Source of the DNA: Micromonospora sp. C31 | Lineage (GTDB): Bacteria; Actinomycetota; Actinomycetes; Mycobacteriales; Micromonosporaceae | Direction of reading: 5' to 3' | Length of the DNA: 64,000 bases | Assembly: GCF_018070575.1 (NCBI RefSeq) | Contig: NZ_JAGPXN010000010.1 | Location: 1 to 64,000, forward strand | Shown: positions 12,908 to 22,150 of the stretch, piece after piece | Layout: each line of letters begins with the position of its first letter | Position numbering within the stretch: the first letter of the stretch is position 1 | Notes under the pieces: generated by a model | Seen by the model: only the letters and a program-made list of their open reading frames with translations | What the model was told of the DNA's origin: nothing | Database searches by the model: none | Translations under genes and position numbers: made by a program

Positions 12908-13000
12908 GGCGATGACGATAGCCCGCCCGCCGGGTGGGGGAGAATACGACAGTGCGTGTCGGACGCGTTCGGGAGAAGAAATTCCTGTGAGTACTGACGA

Positions 13001-13060
13001 AGGGCGAGCGCGGTGAGCGCGAGGAGTGCAGCGGAGCGGAGCCCCGCAGTCGCGAACGAA
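13001..13060. repeat. Probable dispersed intergenic repeat upstream of lpdA
   Basis: The stretch is built from gcgagcg/gcgaggagtgcagcgg-type words and contains the phrase GGAGCCCCGCAGTCGCGAAC. From memory this phrase, or its reverse complement, is one of the commonest short intergenic repeats in Micromonospora and related genera. Its right end runs into AAAGGACG, which is the probable ribosome-binding site of lpdA. Only one clear copy is in the window. Confidence 0.5.
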
Positions 13061-13071
13061 AGGACGACCCT

Positions 13072-14475
13072 GTGAGCCGGATCGTGATCATCGGCGGTGG
13101 ACCGGCCGGCTACGAGGCGGCCCTGGTCGCCGCGCAGCTGGACGCTGATGTCACCGTCGTGGAGGCCGAGGGCGCCGGCGGGGCCTGCGTGCTGTCCGAC
13201 TGCGTACCGTCGAAGACGTTCATCGCCAGCTCGGAGGTGGTCACCGGCTACCGGGACACCGAGGAGTTCGGGGTGCACTCCGACGGGCTGGAGGCGGTCA
13301 CCGTCGACGCCAGCGCCGTGCACGAGCGGGTCAAGCGCCTCGCGCTCGCCCAGTCCGCCGACATCCACGCCAAGCTGGTCAAGGCCGGGGTGACGTTCGT
13401 CTCGGGCACCGCCCGCCTCGGCGAGGACACGCTCGGCCACACCCACCGGGTGCTCGTCACCCCGACCGACGGCGGCGAGGAGCAGTCGATCGCCGCGTCG
13501 ACGGTGCTGGTCGCCACCGGCGCCACCCCGCGCCAGCTGCCCACCGCCGTCCCGGACGGCGAGCGCATCCTGACCTGGCGTCAGGTGTACGACCTGCCGA
13601 ACCTGCCCGAGCACCTGATCGTCGTCGGCTCCGGCGTCACCGGCGCGGAGTTCGCCAGCGCCTACCTGGCGATGGGCGTGCAGGTGACCCTGGTCTCCAG
13701 CCGTGACCGGGTGATGCCGCACGAGGACGCCGACGCCGCCATGGCCATCGAGCGGGTCTTCCGCAACCGGGGCATGAGCATCCTGAACAACTCGCGCGCC
13801 GACGCCGTCCGGCGTACCGCCGACGGGGTGGAGGTCGAGCTCTCCGACGGGCGCAGGGTGGCCGGCTCCCACGCCCTGATCGCCGTCGGCTCCGTGCCCA
13901 ACACCGCCGACCTGGGCCTGGCCGAGTACGGCGTCGCGCTGGCCCGGGGCGGCTACGTCACCGTCGACCGGGTCTCCCGGACGAACGTGCCCGGCATCTA
14001 CGCCGCCGGCGACTGCACGGGAGTGCTGCCGCTGGCCAGCGTGGCCGCCATGCAGGGCCGGATCGCGATGTGGCACGCGCTCGGCGAGGCGGTCCGGCCG
14101 CTGCGGCTGCGTACGGTCGCGGCGAACGTGTTCACCGACCCGGAGCTGGCCACCGTGGGCGTCTCACAGGACGAGGTCGACGCGGGCAAGGTGCCGGCCC
14201 GGCAGGTGATGCTGCCGCTGGACGGCAACGCCCGCGCGAAGATGGACGACCTCGCCGACGGCTTCGTCAAGCTCTTCTGCCGTCCGGCCAGCGGCCAGGT
14301 GGTCGGCGGCGTGGTGGTGGCGCCGAAGGCGAGCGAGCTGATCCTGCCGATCACCATGGCGGTGGAGAACAACCTCACGGTCAACGAGCTGGCCCAGACG
14401 ATCACGATCTACCCGAGCCTCTCCGGCTCCATCACCGAGGCCGCCCGTCAGCTCATGCTGCACGAGCTGGAGTGA
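13072..14475 (+). CDS. lpdA: LpdA-type flavoprotein disulfide reductase / NAD(P)H-quinone dehydrogenase
   Basis: The 467-residue protein closely resembles mycobacterial LpdA (Rv3303c) rather than a true dihydrolipoamide dehydrogenase. It has the FAD-binding start IVIIGGGPAGYEAAL, the phrase DCVPSKTFIAS, the NAD-binding VVGSGVTGAEFASAY, the FAD site IYAAGDCTGVLPLASVAAMQGR, and an ending that lacks the catalytic His-Glu dyad of lipoamide dehydrogenases. The expected role is cytoplasmic NAD(P)H oxidation with quinone acceptors. Unlike the mycobacterial protein as I recall it, both cysteines of a CxxxxC pair are present (CVLSDC). Start is GTG at 13072, preceded by AAAGGACG. It is monocistronic. 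Confidence 0.92.
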   Translation: MSRIVIIGGGPAGYEAALVAAQLDADVTVVEAEGAGGACVLSDCVPSKTFIASSEVVTGYRDTEEFGVHSDGLEAVTVDASAVHERVKRLALAQSADIHAKLVKAGVTFVSGTARLGEDTLGHTHRVLVTPTDGGEEQSIAASTVLVATGATPRQLPTAVPDGERILTWRQVYDLPNLPEHLIVVGSGVTGAEFASAYLAMGVQVTLVSSRDRVMPHEDADAAMAIERVFRNRGMSILNNSRADAVRRTADGVEVELSDGRRVAGSHALIAVGSVPNTADLGLAEYGVALARGGYVTVDRVSRTNVPGIYAAGDCTGVLPLASVAAMQGRIAMWHALGEAVRPLRLRTVAANVFTDPELATVGVSQDEVDAGKVPARQVMLPLDGNARAKMDDLADGFVKLFCRPASGQVVGGVVVAPKASELILPITMAVENNLTVNELAQTITIYPSLSGSITEAARQLMLHELE

Positions 14476-14523
14476 CCCACCGGTCGCGCCGGCCGGCGCC
14501 CGGGGCGGTGCCGGCGCCACCGG

Positions 14524-15174
14524 TCACTCCGCCCCCGGCGCGTCCGTCCTCGACGTGACGACGACCGGCCCCAGCGTGACCGACTCGGCCGCGCGCCGGG
14601 CGCCGACGGCGGTCATGGCCCAGCCCGCCGCCGCGAAGCCGGCCGCCGCGACCCCCGCGATCAGCGCCAGCCGCCACGCCGACTCGGTGAGCGCCGTCCC
14701 GCCGAGGTGCCCGACCAGCCCTCCGTAGGTGGCCCAGCCCAGCGCCGCCAGGCCCTCGTAGAGCACGAAGAGCCGGTACGGGTACCGGCTGCGGCCGGCC
14801 GAGAAGCAGGCCGCCATCCGGCCGCCCGGCACGAAGCGGCAGAGCAGGATCACGAGCGGTCCGGGGCGGCGCAGCCCCTGGGTGACGCGGCTGGCGACCC
14901 GTCGGGCCCGGCCCCGTCGCACGTCCCCCGGTGCCCGGCGGTCCGGCGCGCTCCGCCCGAGCAGGTAGCAGGCGAGGTCCCCGACGAAGACGCCGAGCGC
15001 GCCGACGGCGATGGTCACCGGCAGGTTCAGCCCCCCGTAGACGGTGAGGGCGCCGCCGGTGATCATGACGATCTGGGTGGGGATCACGGGGACGAAGGCG
15101 TCCGCGACCAGCAGCGCCAGCAGTACGACGTACGCCCAGGCCGGCGACGCGATCTCAGTGAGTAGTTCGGGCAC
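14524..15174 (-). CDS. DedA family membrane protein
   Basis: The 216-residue protein has four to five hydrophobic segments and DedA landmarks: VPVIPTQIVMITGGAL near the N-terminus, GDLACYLLGR in the middle, and RFVPGGRMAACFSAGRSRYP, the conserved FxRxxPGxR region. DedA proteins are inner-membrane transporters linked to lipid flipping and envelope homeostasis. The GTG at 15174 has GCGAGGTGG upstream. It is convergent with lpdA and divergent from the Thr leader and aaRS-like gene. Confidence 0.85.
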   Translation of the reverse strand: MPELLTEIASPAWAYVVLLALLVADAFVPVIPTQIVMITGGALTVYGGLNLPVTIAVGALGVFVGDLACYLLGRSAPDRRAPGDVRRGRARRVASRVTQGLRRPGPLVILLCRFVPGGRMAACFSAGRSRYPYRLFVLYEGLAALGWATYGGLVGHLGGTALTESAWRLALIAGVAAAGFAAAGWAMTAVGARRAAESVTLGPVVVTSRTDAPGAE

Positions 15175-15521
15175 GACTGCCACCTCGCCGGACGGGGCCG
15201 ATTGCGGGTACCGAGCCTGACTGGTCGTCCGACGTCCCGGGGCGCGACCCTGGCTCCTGGTGACCACCGACACGGCAGGGCCACCGGAGACAACGAGCGG
15301 ACACCACCCGAGGTGACGGATCCGCGTACCGTCGGGGGTCGGCGGATCGCAGCGGCCCGGCGTACCGTTGTCGGCGCGCGGCCCCACGACCGTCGGGTCC
15401 CCCGTTCCTGACGGTGCGGCCGCCGTGGGCCGCCGGCAGGTCCCGTGCCGGCGGCCCGCCCCTGTCCCGCCCGGCCTGCCGGCCCGCGCCGTCCGGGTGC
15501 CGGACCGCCCGGGAAAACCGG

Positions 15522-15551
15522 CTGCGACCGCCTCGGGCGGGGGCGTACCGT
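15522..15551 (+). promoter_or_regulatory. Promoter of the Thr leader transcript
   Basis: TACCGT at 15546-15551 is a good actinobacterial -10 and ends six bases before the leader ATG, so the mRNA should be leaderless. CTGCGA at 15522-15527, 18 bases further up, is a weak -35. Confidence 0.5.
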
Positions 15552-15557
15552 CGTCGC

Positions 15558-15611
15558 ATGCGCAGCGCGGTATCCACCACGACGCCGGGAGACCCCGGCG
15601 CGCCGCACTGA
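15558..15611 (+). CDS. Leader peptide with three consecutive Thr codons (attenuator)
   Basis: A 17-codon ORF reads MRSAVSTTTPGDPGAPH and stops at 15609-15611. Codons 7-9 are ACC ACG ACG at 15576-15584. It starts directly at the predicted transcription start and lies upstream of a terminator-like hairpin and a threonyl-tRNA synthetase-like gene. This is the classical layout of a ribosome-mediated attenuator sensing charged tRNA-Thr. A 7-bp hairpin (15583-15589 with 15594-15600) begins on the last Thr codon, so a ribosome stalled on the Thr codons would disrupt it. The peptide itself has no expected function. Assignment is by position and codon content only. Confidence 0.6.
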   Translation: MRSAVSTTTPGDPGAPH

Positions 15612-15622
15612 CCTGACCGTCG

Positions 15623-15657
15623 ACGAGGCCCCGGGGCGATCCGCCCCGGGGCCTCGT
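15623..15657 (+). terminator. Attenuator hairpin, 16-bp perfect stem
   Basis: Positions 15623-15638 and 15642-15657 are exact reverse complements (ACGAGGCCCCGGGGCG on the left) around a three-base loop. The hairpin starts 12 bases after the leader stop and 53 bases before the aaRS-like start. The CCGGGG segment at 15631-15636 could instead pair with CCCCGG at 15593-15598 in the leader, giving a possible antiterminator. Confidence 0.65.
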
Positions 15658-15709
15658 GGCGTCCGGTGACCGGGTCGCCTCCGGGCCGTACCCGATCAAG
15701 GAGCGCGAC

Positions 15710-16927
15710 ATGATCGACCACCGCAGGCTCGGCCGGGAGCTGGAGCTGTTCGGTTCCGACCCGCTGGCCGGCGCCGGGCTGCCGCTCTGGCTGCCGGCCG
15801 GCGCCGCCGCCCGGCACGCCGTCGAGGAGTACGTCCGCGAGCTGGAACGCCGGGCCGGCTACCGGCACGTGCACACCCCGCCGCTGGGCCGGCGGGAACT
15901 CTTCGAGCTCTCCGGGCACCTCGGCCACTTCGCCGACGACATGTTCCCGCCGATGGCGCTGGGCGCCGACGACGAGTTCGTGCTGCGGCCCTCGCTCTGC
16001 CCGCACCACGCCCTGGTGTTCCGGGCCCGGGGCCGCTCCTACCGGGAGCTGCCGCTGCGGATCGCCGAGCTGGGCGGCATGTACCGGGCCGAGCGCTCGG
16101 GGGTGCTCGGCGGGCTGTCCCGGGTGCGGGCCATCTCCCTCAACGACGCGCACAACTTCTGCGCCCTGGAGCAGGTGGGCGAGGAGGTCGTCGAGATCCT
16201 GCGGCTGATCCGCGAGGCGCACGCCGCGCTCGGCGTACGACCGGCGGGGTTCCGGCTGTCGCTGCGCGGGCCGGGACAGCGGTACGTCGGCGACGACGCC
16301 GGGTGGGCGCGGGCCGAGGCGCTGCTCCGCGCCGCGCTCGACGGGGTGCAGTTCACCGAGGCCCCGGGGGAGGCCGCGTTCTACGGCCCGAAGATCGACA
16401 TCCAGGTGCGCGACGCCGCCGGGCGGGAGTTCACCCTCTCCACCGTCCAGCTCGACTTCGACAAGCCGGAGCGGTTCGACCTGTCGTACACCGACGCGTC
16501 CGGGGCGCGGCGTCGACCGGTGATGGTGCACCGCAGCCTCGTCGGCAGCATGGAACGGCTCTTCGCGTACCTGATCGAGGTGCACGAGGGTGCCTTCCCC
16601 GCCTGGTACGCCCCGGTGCAGCTCGTGGTGCTGCCCGTCGGGGACGGCCAGGCCGAGGCGGCGGCCCGGCTCGCCCGCGACGCGTCGGCCGCGGGGCTGC
16701 GCGTCGAGATCGACGGGGCCGGTTCGCTCGGCTCCCGCATCCGCGACGCGGCCCGCGCCCGGGTTCCGTACGCCGCCGTCCTCGGCCCCCGCGAGGTGGC
16801 CGAGGGGGCGGTGTCGCTGCGGTTGCGCGGCGGCCGGGCCCTGGACCCGATGCCCGCCGCCGACGCCCTCGAACTGATCGGGGCGGTGGTGGCCGACCGT
16901 GGCCACGCCCTGCTGCCGCCCCGCTGA
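15710..16927 (+). CDS. Truncated threonyl-tRNA synthetase paralogue (catalytic and anticodon domains only)
   Basis: The 405-residue protein begins with IDHRRLGRELELF, exactly where the catalytic core of full-length ThrRS (about 640 residues) starts, so the TGS and editing domains are missing. Class II motif 2 is MYRAERSGVLGGLSRVR and motif 3 lies in VGSMERLFAYL. The three zinc ligands of ThrRS appear conserved: Cys in RPSLCPHH, His in NDAHNFC, His in MVHRSLVG. A normal-looking anticodon-binding domain follows (about 305-400). It should charge tRNA-Thr but could not clear Ser-tRNA-Thr by itself. A full-length ThrRS is presumably elsewhere. Expression is probably controlled by the upstream Thr leader and hairpin. 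The start ATG has AAGGAGCG upstream. Confidence 0.88.
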   Translation: MIDHRRLGRELELFGSDPLAGAGLPLWLPAGAAARHAVEEYVRELERRAGYRHVHTPPLGRRELFELSGHLGHFADDMFPPMALGADDEFVLRPSLCPHHALVFRARGRSYRELPLRIAELGGMYRAERSGVLGGLSRVRAISLNDAHNFCALEQVGEEVVEILRLIREAHAALGVRPAGFRLSLRGPGQRYVGDDAGWARAEALLRAALDGVQFTEAPGEAAFYGPKIDIQVRDAAGREFTLSTVQLDFDKPERFDLSYTDASGARRRPVMVHRSLVGSMERLFAYLIEVHEGAFPAWYAPVQLVVLPVGDGQAEAAARLARDASAAGLRVEIDGAGSLGSRIRDAARARVPYAAVLGPREVAEGAVSLRLRGGRALDPMPAADALELIGAVVADRGHALLPPR

Positions 16928-16971
16928 GCCCCCGCCCGGCCCCGACCCCGTCGCCACCGGCGGCCTGCCCG

Positions 16972-19029
16972 TCACCGGGTGGAGCCTTCGAGCGGCGCGG
17001 GCTCGGGGTCGGGCTCGAGGGCGTGGTCGGGCTGGGGCTCGGGGTCGGGCTGGACGGCGGCGGTGAACTGCGACCGGTACAGGCGGTGGTACGCGCCCCG
17101 CGCGGCGAGCAGATCGTCGTGCGTGCCCTGCTCGACGATCCGGCCGTCCTCCATCATCAGGATCAGGTCGGCGTCGCGGATGGTGGAGAGCCGGTGCGCG
17201 ATGACGAAACTCGTCCGGTCCGACCGCAGCGCGGCCATGGCCCGCTGGAGCAGCACCTCGGTGCGGGTGTCCACCGAGCTGGTGGCCTCGTCCAGGATCA
17301 GCAGCGACGGCTCGGCGAGGAAGGCCCGGGCGATCGTGATGAGCTGCCTCTCGCCGGCGCTGACGTTGCTGCCCTCGGAGTCGATCACCGTGTCGTAGCC
17401 GTCGGGCAGGCTGCGGACGAACCGGTCCACGAACGTCGCCCGGGCCGCCGCCACGATGTCCTCCTCGGTCGCCCCGGGCCGCCCGTACGCGATGTTGTCG
17501 CGGATGGTGCCCCCGAAGAGCCACGTCTCCTGGAGGACCATGCCGATCCGGCCGCGCAGGTCGTCGCGGCGCATCGTGGTGACGTCCACCCCGTCGAGCG
17601 TGATCCGGCCGGCGTCCAGCTCGTAGAAGCGCATGACCAGGTTGACCAGCGTGGTCTTGCCGGCCCCGGTCGGCCCGACGATGGCCACGGTGTGGCCGGG
17701 CTCGGCGACCAGGGACAGGTCCTCGATCAACGGCTTGTCGGGGGTGTACCGGAAGGAGACGTTCGTGAACTCGACCCGGCCGCGCGGTTCGCGTACCCGG
17801 GCCGGCTCGGCCGGGTCGGGGCTCTGTTCCTCGGCGTCGAGCACGGCGAAGACCCGCTCGGCGGAGGCCACCCCGGACTGGAGCAGGTTCGCCATCGAGG
17901 CGACCTGGGTGAGCGGCTGGGTGAACTGCCGGGAGTACTGGACGAACGCCTGCATGTCGCCGAGGCTGATCGCCCCCGACGCCACCCGCAGGCCGCCCAC
18001 CACGGCGAGCGCCACGTAGCTGAGGTTCCCGACGAACAGCATCGCCGGCATGATGATCCCGGAGACGAACTGGGCGCCGAAGCTCGCCCGGAACAGCTCC
18101 TCGTTCTTCGCGGTGAAGGCGGCCTCCACCTCGCGCTGCCGGCCGAAGACCTTGACCAGCTCGTGGCCGGTGTACGCCTCCTCGATCTGGCCGTTCAGCT
18201 CGCCGGTGTGCTTCCACTGGTCGATGAACTGCTGCTGCGACCGCTTGGCGATGCTGGTGGTGACGACCACCGAGACCGGGACCGCGACCAGGGCCACCAG
18301 GGCGAGCAGCGGCGAGATCCAGAACATCATGGCCAGCACGCCGACCACGGTGAGCAGCGCGGTGAGCAGTTGGCTGAGCGTCTGTTGGAGACTGGTGGAG
18401 ATGTTGTCGATGTCGTTGGTGACCCGGCTGAGCAGCTCGCCCCGGGGCTGCCGGTCGAAGTAGGGCAGCGGCAGCCGGTTGAGCTTGTCCTCCACGTCGG
18501 CGCGCAACCGCAGCACGGTGCGCTGCACCACCCCGTTGAGCAGCCACCCCTGCCACCACATGAGCAGGCTGGCCGCCACGTAGAGCCCGAGCGCCAGCAG
18601 CAGCACCCGCGCCAGCGCGGCGAAGTCGATGCCCACGCCGGGCACCACGTCCATCCGGGCGAGCATGTCCGCGAAGTTGTCGTTGCCGGCGGCCCGCGCG
18701 GCGTCCACCGCCTGGTCGGCGGTGGTGCCGGCCGGCAGCTGCCGACCGATCACGCCCGTGAAGATCAGGTCGGTGGCCCAGCCGAGCACCTTCGGCCCGA
18801 TCACGCTGAGCGCCACGCTGACCACCGCCAGGGCGATCACGGCGACGAGCTGCAGGCGCTGCGGGCGCAGCCGGCGCAGCAGCCGCCGGGCCGAGGGCCC
18901 GAAGTTCATCGACCGCTCGGCGGGCAACCCGGCCCCCGCCCACGGCGGGCCGCCGCGCTGACCGCCGGGGGGCAGCCGCTTCGGCGTCCGCGCCTCGGCG
19001 GCCGGCTTCTGCTGCGGTACGGCGCTCAT
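16972..19029 (-). CDS. ABC exporter subunit with the catalytically complete ATPase site
   Basis: A 685-residue half-transporter: basic Pro-rich N-terminus, six membrane helices (about 65-365), then an ATPase domain with Walker [10 protein letters not shown], Walker [13 protein letters not shown] and H-loop IAHRLS. Its signature is NVSAGERQL instead of LSGGQ. The catalytic Glu after Walker B is present. Read with the adjacent gene, this is the half of a heterodimeric exporter that supplies the competent Walker A/B, while its own signature helps form the degenerate site. It should export drugs or lipids. It is 67 bases downstream of its partner, in a MarR-ABC-ABC operon. A Pro/Glu-rich tail ends the protein. 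Confidence 0.93.
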   Translation of the reverse strand: MSAVPQQKPAAEARTPKRLPPGGQRGGPPWAGAGLPAERSMNFGPSARRLLRRLRPQRLQLVAVIALAVVSVALSVIGPKVLGWATDLIFTGVIGRQLPAGTTADQAVDAARAAGNDNFADMLARMDVVPGVGIDFAALARVLLLALGLYVAASLLMWWQGWLLNGVVQRTVLRLRADVEDKLNRLPLPYFDRQPRGELLSRVTNDIDNISTSLQQTLSQLLTALLTVVGVLAMMFWISPLLALVALVAVPVSVVVTTSIAKRSQQQFIDQWKHTGELNGQIEEAYTGHELVKVFGRQREVEAAFTAKNEELFRASFGAQFVSGIIMPAMLFVGNLSYVALAVVGGLRVASGAISLGDMQAFVQYSRQFTQPLTQVASMANLLQSGVASAERVFAVLDAEEQSPDPAEPARVREPRGRVEFTNVSFRYTPDKPLIEDLSLVAEPGHTVAIVGPTGAGKTTLVNLVMRFYELDAGRITLDGVDVTTMRRDDLRGRIGMVLQETWLFGGTIRDNIAYGRPGATEEDIVAAARATFVDRFVRSLPDGYDTVIDSEGSNVSAGERQLITIARAFLAEPSLLILDEATSSVDTRTEVLLQRAMAALRSDRTSFVIAHRLSTIRDADLILMMEDGRIVEQGTHDDLLAARGAYHRLYRSQFTAAVQPDPEPQPDHALEPDPEPAPLEGSTR

Positions 19030-19096
19030 GCCGTCACCTCGCTTCGCTCGGCGGTGGCGCGAGGCGCCACGCTGCTGTGCCTGATGGTTCGCTCGC

Positions 19097-20830
19097 TCAC
19101 GCGGCCACCCCCGTCGTGTTCTGGGACGCCACGATCTCGGCGTACGTGGGACAGGTACGTAGCAGTTCGTCGTGCCGGCCGATCCCGACCACGCCCCCGC
19201 TCTCGATGACGATGATCTGGTCGGCGCCGACGATGGTGGAGACGCGCTGCGCCACGATCACCACGGCGGCGTCGGCGATGACGGGGCGCAGTGCCGCCCG
19301 CAACCGCGCGTCCGTGCCGAGGTCGAGCGCGGAGAACGAGTCGTCGAAGAGGTAGATCTCCGGCCGCCGGACCAGGGCCCGCGCGATCGCCAGCCGCTGC
19401 CGTTGCCCGCCGGAGAGGTTCGTACCGCCCTGCGCGATCGGCGCCTCCAGCCCCTCGGGCATCGCGGCGACGAAGTCCCGCGCCTGGGCGATCTCCAGCG
19501 CGTCCCAGAGTTCGGCGTCGGTCGCGTCCGGGTTGCCGTAGCGCAGGTTGCTCGCCACGGTCCCGGTGAACAGGTACGGCCGCTGCGGCACCAGCCCGAT
19601 CCGGCGCCACAGCTCGTCCGGCGCCAGGTCCCGCACGTCGACGCCGTCGACCAGCACCGCGCCGGCGGTCGCGTCGACCAGTCGGGGCACGAGCGACAGC
19701 AGGGTGCTCTTGCCCGCTCCGGTGCTGCCGACGACCGCCGTCGTCGTCCCCGGCGTCACCCGGAACGAGACGTTGCGCAGCACCGGCTCGGCCGCACCCG
19801 GGTACCGGAAGCCGACGTCGCGCAGTTCCAGCTCGCCGTGGGTCGTCACCTCGGTCACCGGGTGGGCGGCGGGCACCACGGAGGAGTCGGTGTCGAGCAC
19901 CTCGACGATCCGCTCGGCGCAGACCGCCGCGCGCGGCACCGACATGAGCATGAAGGTGGCCATCATGACGGCCATCAGGATCTGCATCAGGTACTGGAGG
20001 AAGGCGGCGAGGGAACCGACCTGGATCGCCCCGGCTTCCACCCGCTCGGCGCCGAACCAGAGCACGGCGACGCTGGAGACGTTGAGCACCAGCATCACCA
20101 CGGGGAAGACCAACGCCATCAGGCGGCCGATGCGCAACGCGGTCGCGGTGAGGTCGGCGTTCGCCGTGGCGAACCGTTCCGTCTCGTACGGCTCCCGGAC
20201 GAACGCCCGCACCACCCGGATGCCGGTGATCTGCTCGCGCAGCACGCGGTTGACGGTGTCGATGCGGGTCTGCATGAGCCGGAAGCCCGGCACCATCCGC
20301 CGGATGATCAGCCACAGGGCGACGGTCAGCACGGGCACGCTGACCAGCATCAGCCAGGAGAGCCCGACGTCCTCACGCAGCGCCATCACCACGCCGCCGA
20401 CGCTCATGATGGGTGCGGCGACGAGCATCGTGCAGCTCATCAGCACGAGCATCTGCACCTGCTGCACGTCGTTGGTGTTGCGGGTGATCAGCGAGGGCGC
20501 GCCGAAGTGGGCGACCTCGCGGGCGGAGAAGCGGTTGACGTGCTCGAAGATCGTCGCGCGGACGTCCCGGCCGAAGGCCATCGCCGTCCGCGCGCCGAGG
20601 TAGACGGCCGCGATGGCGCAGACGATCTGGACCAGGCTGACCGCGAGCATCCAGGTGCCGGCACGCAGGATGAAGGCGGTGTCGCCCCGGGCCACGCCCA
20701 GGTCGATGATGTCGGCGTTGAGGCTGGGCAGGTAGAGCGACGCGATGGTCCCGACGAACTGGAGCAGCACCACCGCGGCCAGCGGCCGGTGGTACGGGCG
20801 AAGGTGCGTACGCAGCAGCCGGGTCAGCAC
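19097..20830 (-). CDS. ABC exporter subunit with the degenerate ATPase site
   Basis: A 577-residue half-transporter with six membrane helices and an ATPase domain: Walker [10 protein letters not shown], canonical signature [15 protein letters not shown], and Walker [13 protein letters not shown], where Asp replaces the catalytic Glu. The H-loop is VAQRVS, so Gln replaces His. These changes are characteristic of the inactive-site partner in heterodimeric exporters of the TM287/288 type. It pairs with the downstream 685-residue subunit. Its start at 20830 overlaps the MarR stop by 7 bases, indicating translational coupling. Confidence 0.93.
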   Translation of the reverse strand: MLTRLLRTHLRPYHRPLAAVVLLQFVGTIASLYLPSLNADIIDLGVARGDTAFILRAGTWMLAVSLVQIVCAIAAVYLGARTAMAFGRDVRATIFEHVNRFSAREVAHFGAPSLITRNTNDVQQVQMLVLMSCTMLVAAPIMSVGGVVMALREDVGLSWLMLVSVPVLTVALWLIIRRMVPGFRLMQTRIDTVNRVLREQITGIRVVRAFVREPYETERFATANADLTATALRIGRLMALVFPVVMLVLNVSSVAVLWFGAERVEAGAIQVGSLAAFLQYLMQILMAVMMATFMLMSVPRAAVCAERIVEVLDTDSSVVPAAHPVTEVTTHGELELRDVGFRYPGAAEPVLRNVSFRVTPGTTTAVVGSTGAGKSTLLSLVPRLVDATAGAVLVDGVDVRDLAPDELWRRIGLVPQRPYLFTGTVASNLRYGNPDATDAELWDALEIAQARDFVAAMPEGLEAPIAQGGTNLSGGQRQRLAIARALVRRPEIYLFDDSFSALDLGTDARLRAALRPVIADAAVVIVAQRVSTIVGADQIIVIESGGVVGIGRHDELLRTCPTYAEIVASQNTTGVAA

Positions 20831-21288
20831 GCCGGGCCCCCTTCCGGGGTCCCGTGGTCGCCGCTGCCGATGACCTCCAGGAGGAACTCGCGGATCACGG
20901 CCGCCTTCGTCGGGTCGGCGTCGACCGAGGTGAGCGGGGCGCCGGAGCGGATCACGGCGGTCACCGCCTCGACACGGGCCCGACCGGCCGTCGTGATCGT
21001 GATCTTCACGCTCCGCCGGTCGGTCGTGTCGCGCTGCCGTTCGACGAGGCCGTCGCGGACGAGGGTGTCGACGATGCCGGTCAGGGTGGCCGGCCGGACG
21101 AAACAGCGCTCGGCCACCGTGCGGTGCGGCAGTTCACCGTGCTCGGCGAGGATCATCAGGGTGCCCATTCCAGCCTGGGTGAGGCCGTGCGCCTCGGCGA
21201 GGTACCGGTTCCACCGTTGCCCGGTGACGTGCCCGGCGACCACGAGCAGCCGCGCGAGGGGCACGTCCCGCAGCTCTGTCAGATGCAT
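20824..21288 (-). CDS. MarR family repressor of the ABC exporter operon
   Basis: A 154-residue winged-helix regulator. The DNA-binding region (about 55-105) contains LPHRTVAERCFVRPATLTGIVD as the helix-turn-helix, followed by the wing RDTTDRRSVKITIT with the conserved DxRS. MarR proteins usually repress their own operon until a small ligand binds, so it probably controls the two exporter genes, the first of which it overlaps. The ATG at 21288 gives family length. The upstream region holds the dyad at 21306-21318. Confidence 0.9.
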   Translation of the reverse strand: MHLTELRDVPLARLLVVAGHVTGQRWNRYLAEAHGLTQAGMGTLMILAEHGELPHRTVAERCFVRPATLTGIVDTLVRDGLVERQRDTTDRRSVKITITTAGRARVEAVTAVIRSGAPLTSVDADPTKAAVIREFLLEVIGSGDHGTPEGGPAC

Positions 21289-21305
21289 GGAGAGCAGGTT
21301 AGCTA

Positions 21306-21318
21306 CCTGAACGTCAGG
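21306..21318. promoter_or_regulatory. Dyad CCTGA-acg-TCAGG, candidate MarR operator
   Basis: Five-base arms separated by three bases lie about 18 bases upstream of the MarR start. On the minus strand the adjoining TAGCTA could be the -10, which would place the dyad between -35 and -10. Operator function is inferred. Confidence 0.35.
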
Positions 21319-21545
21319 CCCCAAAGCAGATTGCGGTGGCCACGCCGACGAAGAGGACCTGTCGCACCGCGCGTGGGCCGAGCGGGGGTCACGGGCCGGC
21401 CGGGCGAGCACGGTTCCGGCCACGAGCGCGACGAGCGGAGCCATCGGTACCCCCTCGGAACGACCTGGCGATGGCAAGACCGCCCCGGGGGTGTGAACTT
21501 GCCCCCGATGGCGTGAACTTGTCAATGGAAAGATATGATCGGGTC

Positions 21546-22115
21546 ATGACCGGAACGCGTGGCTACCACCACGGGGACCTGCGTCGCGTCCTGCTCGCGG
21601 CGGCGGTGCGGGTGATCGAGGAATCCGGCCCCGCGGCACTGAGCCTGCGTGACCTGGCCCGCCGGGCGGGCGTCTCGCACGCCGCCCCCGCACACCACTT
21701 CGGCGACAAGTCCGGGCTGCTGACCGCCCTCGCCACCGAGGGCTACCGGCTGCTGGCCGAGGCGCTGCACGCCGCCGGCGGCGACCTGCTCGACAGGGGC
21801 GTCGCGTACGTCGGCTTCGCGGTCGACCACCGCGCGCACTTCGAGGTGATGTTCCGGCCGGACCTCTACCGCTGCGACGCGCACGAGCTGGTGGCGGCCC
21901 GCCAGCGAGCCGGCGACGCGCTGCACTCGGGCGTCGCCGCGCTGCCCGAGGGGCGTCCGACGGCGCAGGACCCGCAGGGCGACGCGCTGGCGGCCTGGTC
22001 CATCGTGCACGGTTTCGCCACGCTCTGGCTCTCGGGCGCACTGCCGCCCCGGGTCGGCGACGACCCCCGGGCGGCCGCCCGCGACGTGATCCACCGCCTC
22101 TTCCCGAGGCCCTGA
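21546..22115 (+). CDS. TetR/AcrR family regulator
   Basis: A 189-residue regulator starting GYHHGDLRRVLLAAAVRVIEE, with the helix-turn-helix LSLRDLARRAGVSHAAPAHHF at about 38-60. The C-terminal domain with the phrase HFEVMFRPDLY and the final WSIVHGFATLWL matches the WHG subgroup of TetR proteins. Its ligand and target are unknown; the neighbouring MarR-ABC operon is divergent and is the nearest candidate. I start at ATG 21546; an in-frame ATG at 21525 is possible. The 257 bases upstream hold the MarR promoter. Confidence 0.88.
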   Translation: MTGTRGYHHGDLRRVLLAAAVRVIEESGPAALSLRDLARRAGVSHAAPAHHFGDKSGLLTALATEGYRLLAEALHAAGGDLLDRGVAYVGFAVDHRAHFEVMFRPDLYRCDAHELVAARQRAGDALHSGVAALPEGRPTAQDPQGDALAAWSIVHGFATLWLSGALPPRVGDDPRAAARDVIHRLFPRP

Positions 22116-22150
22116 ACCAACCCGGGCGGCCCGCCCTCCGCCGGGGCCCG

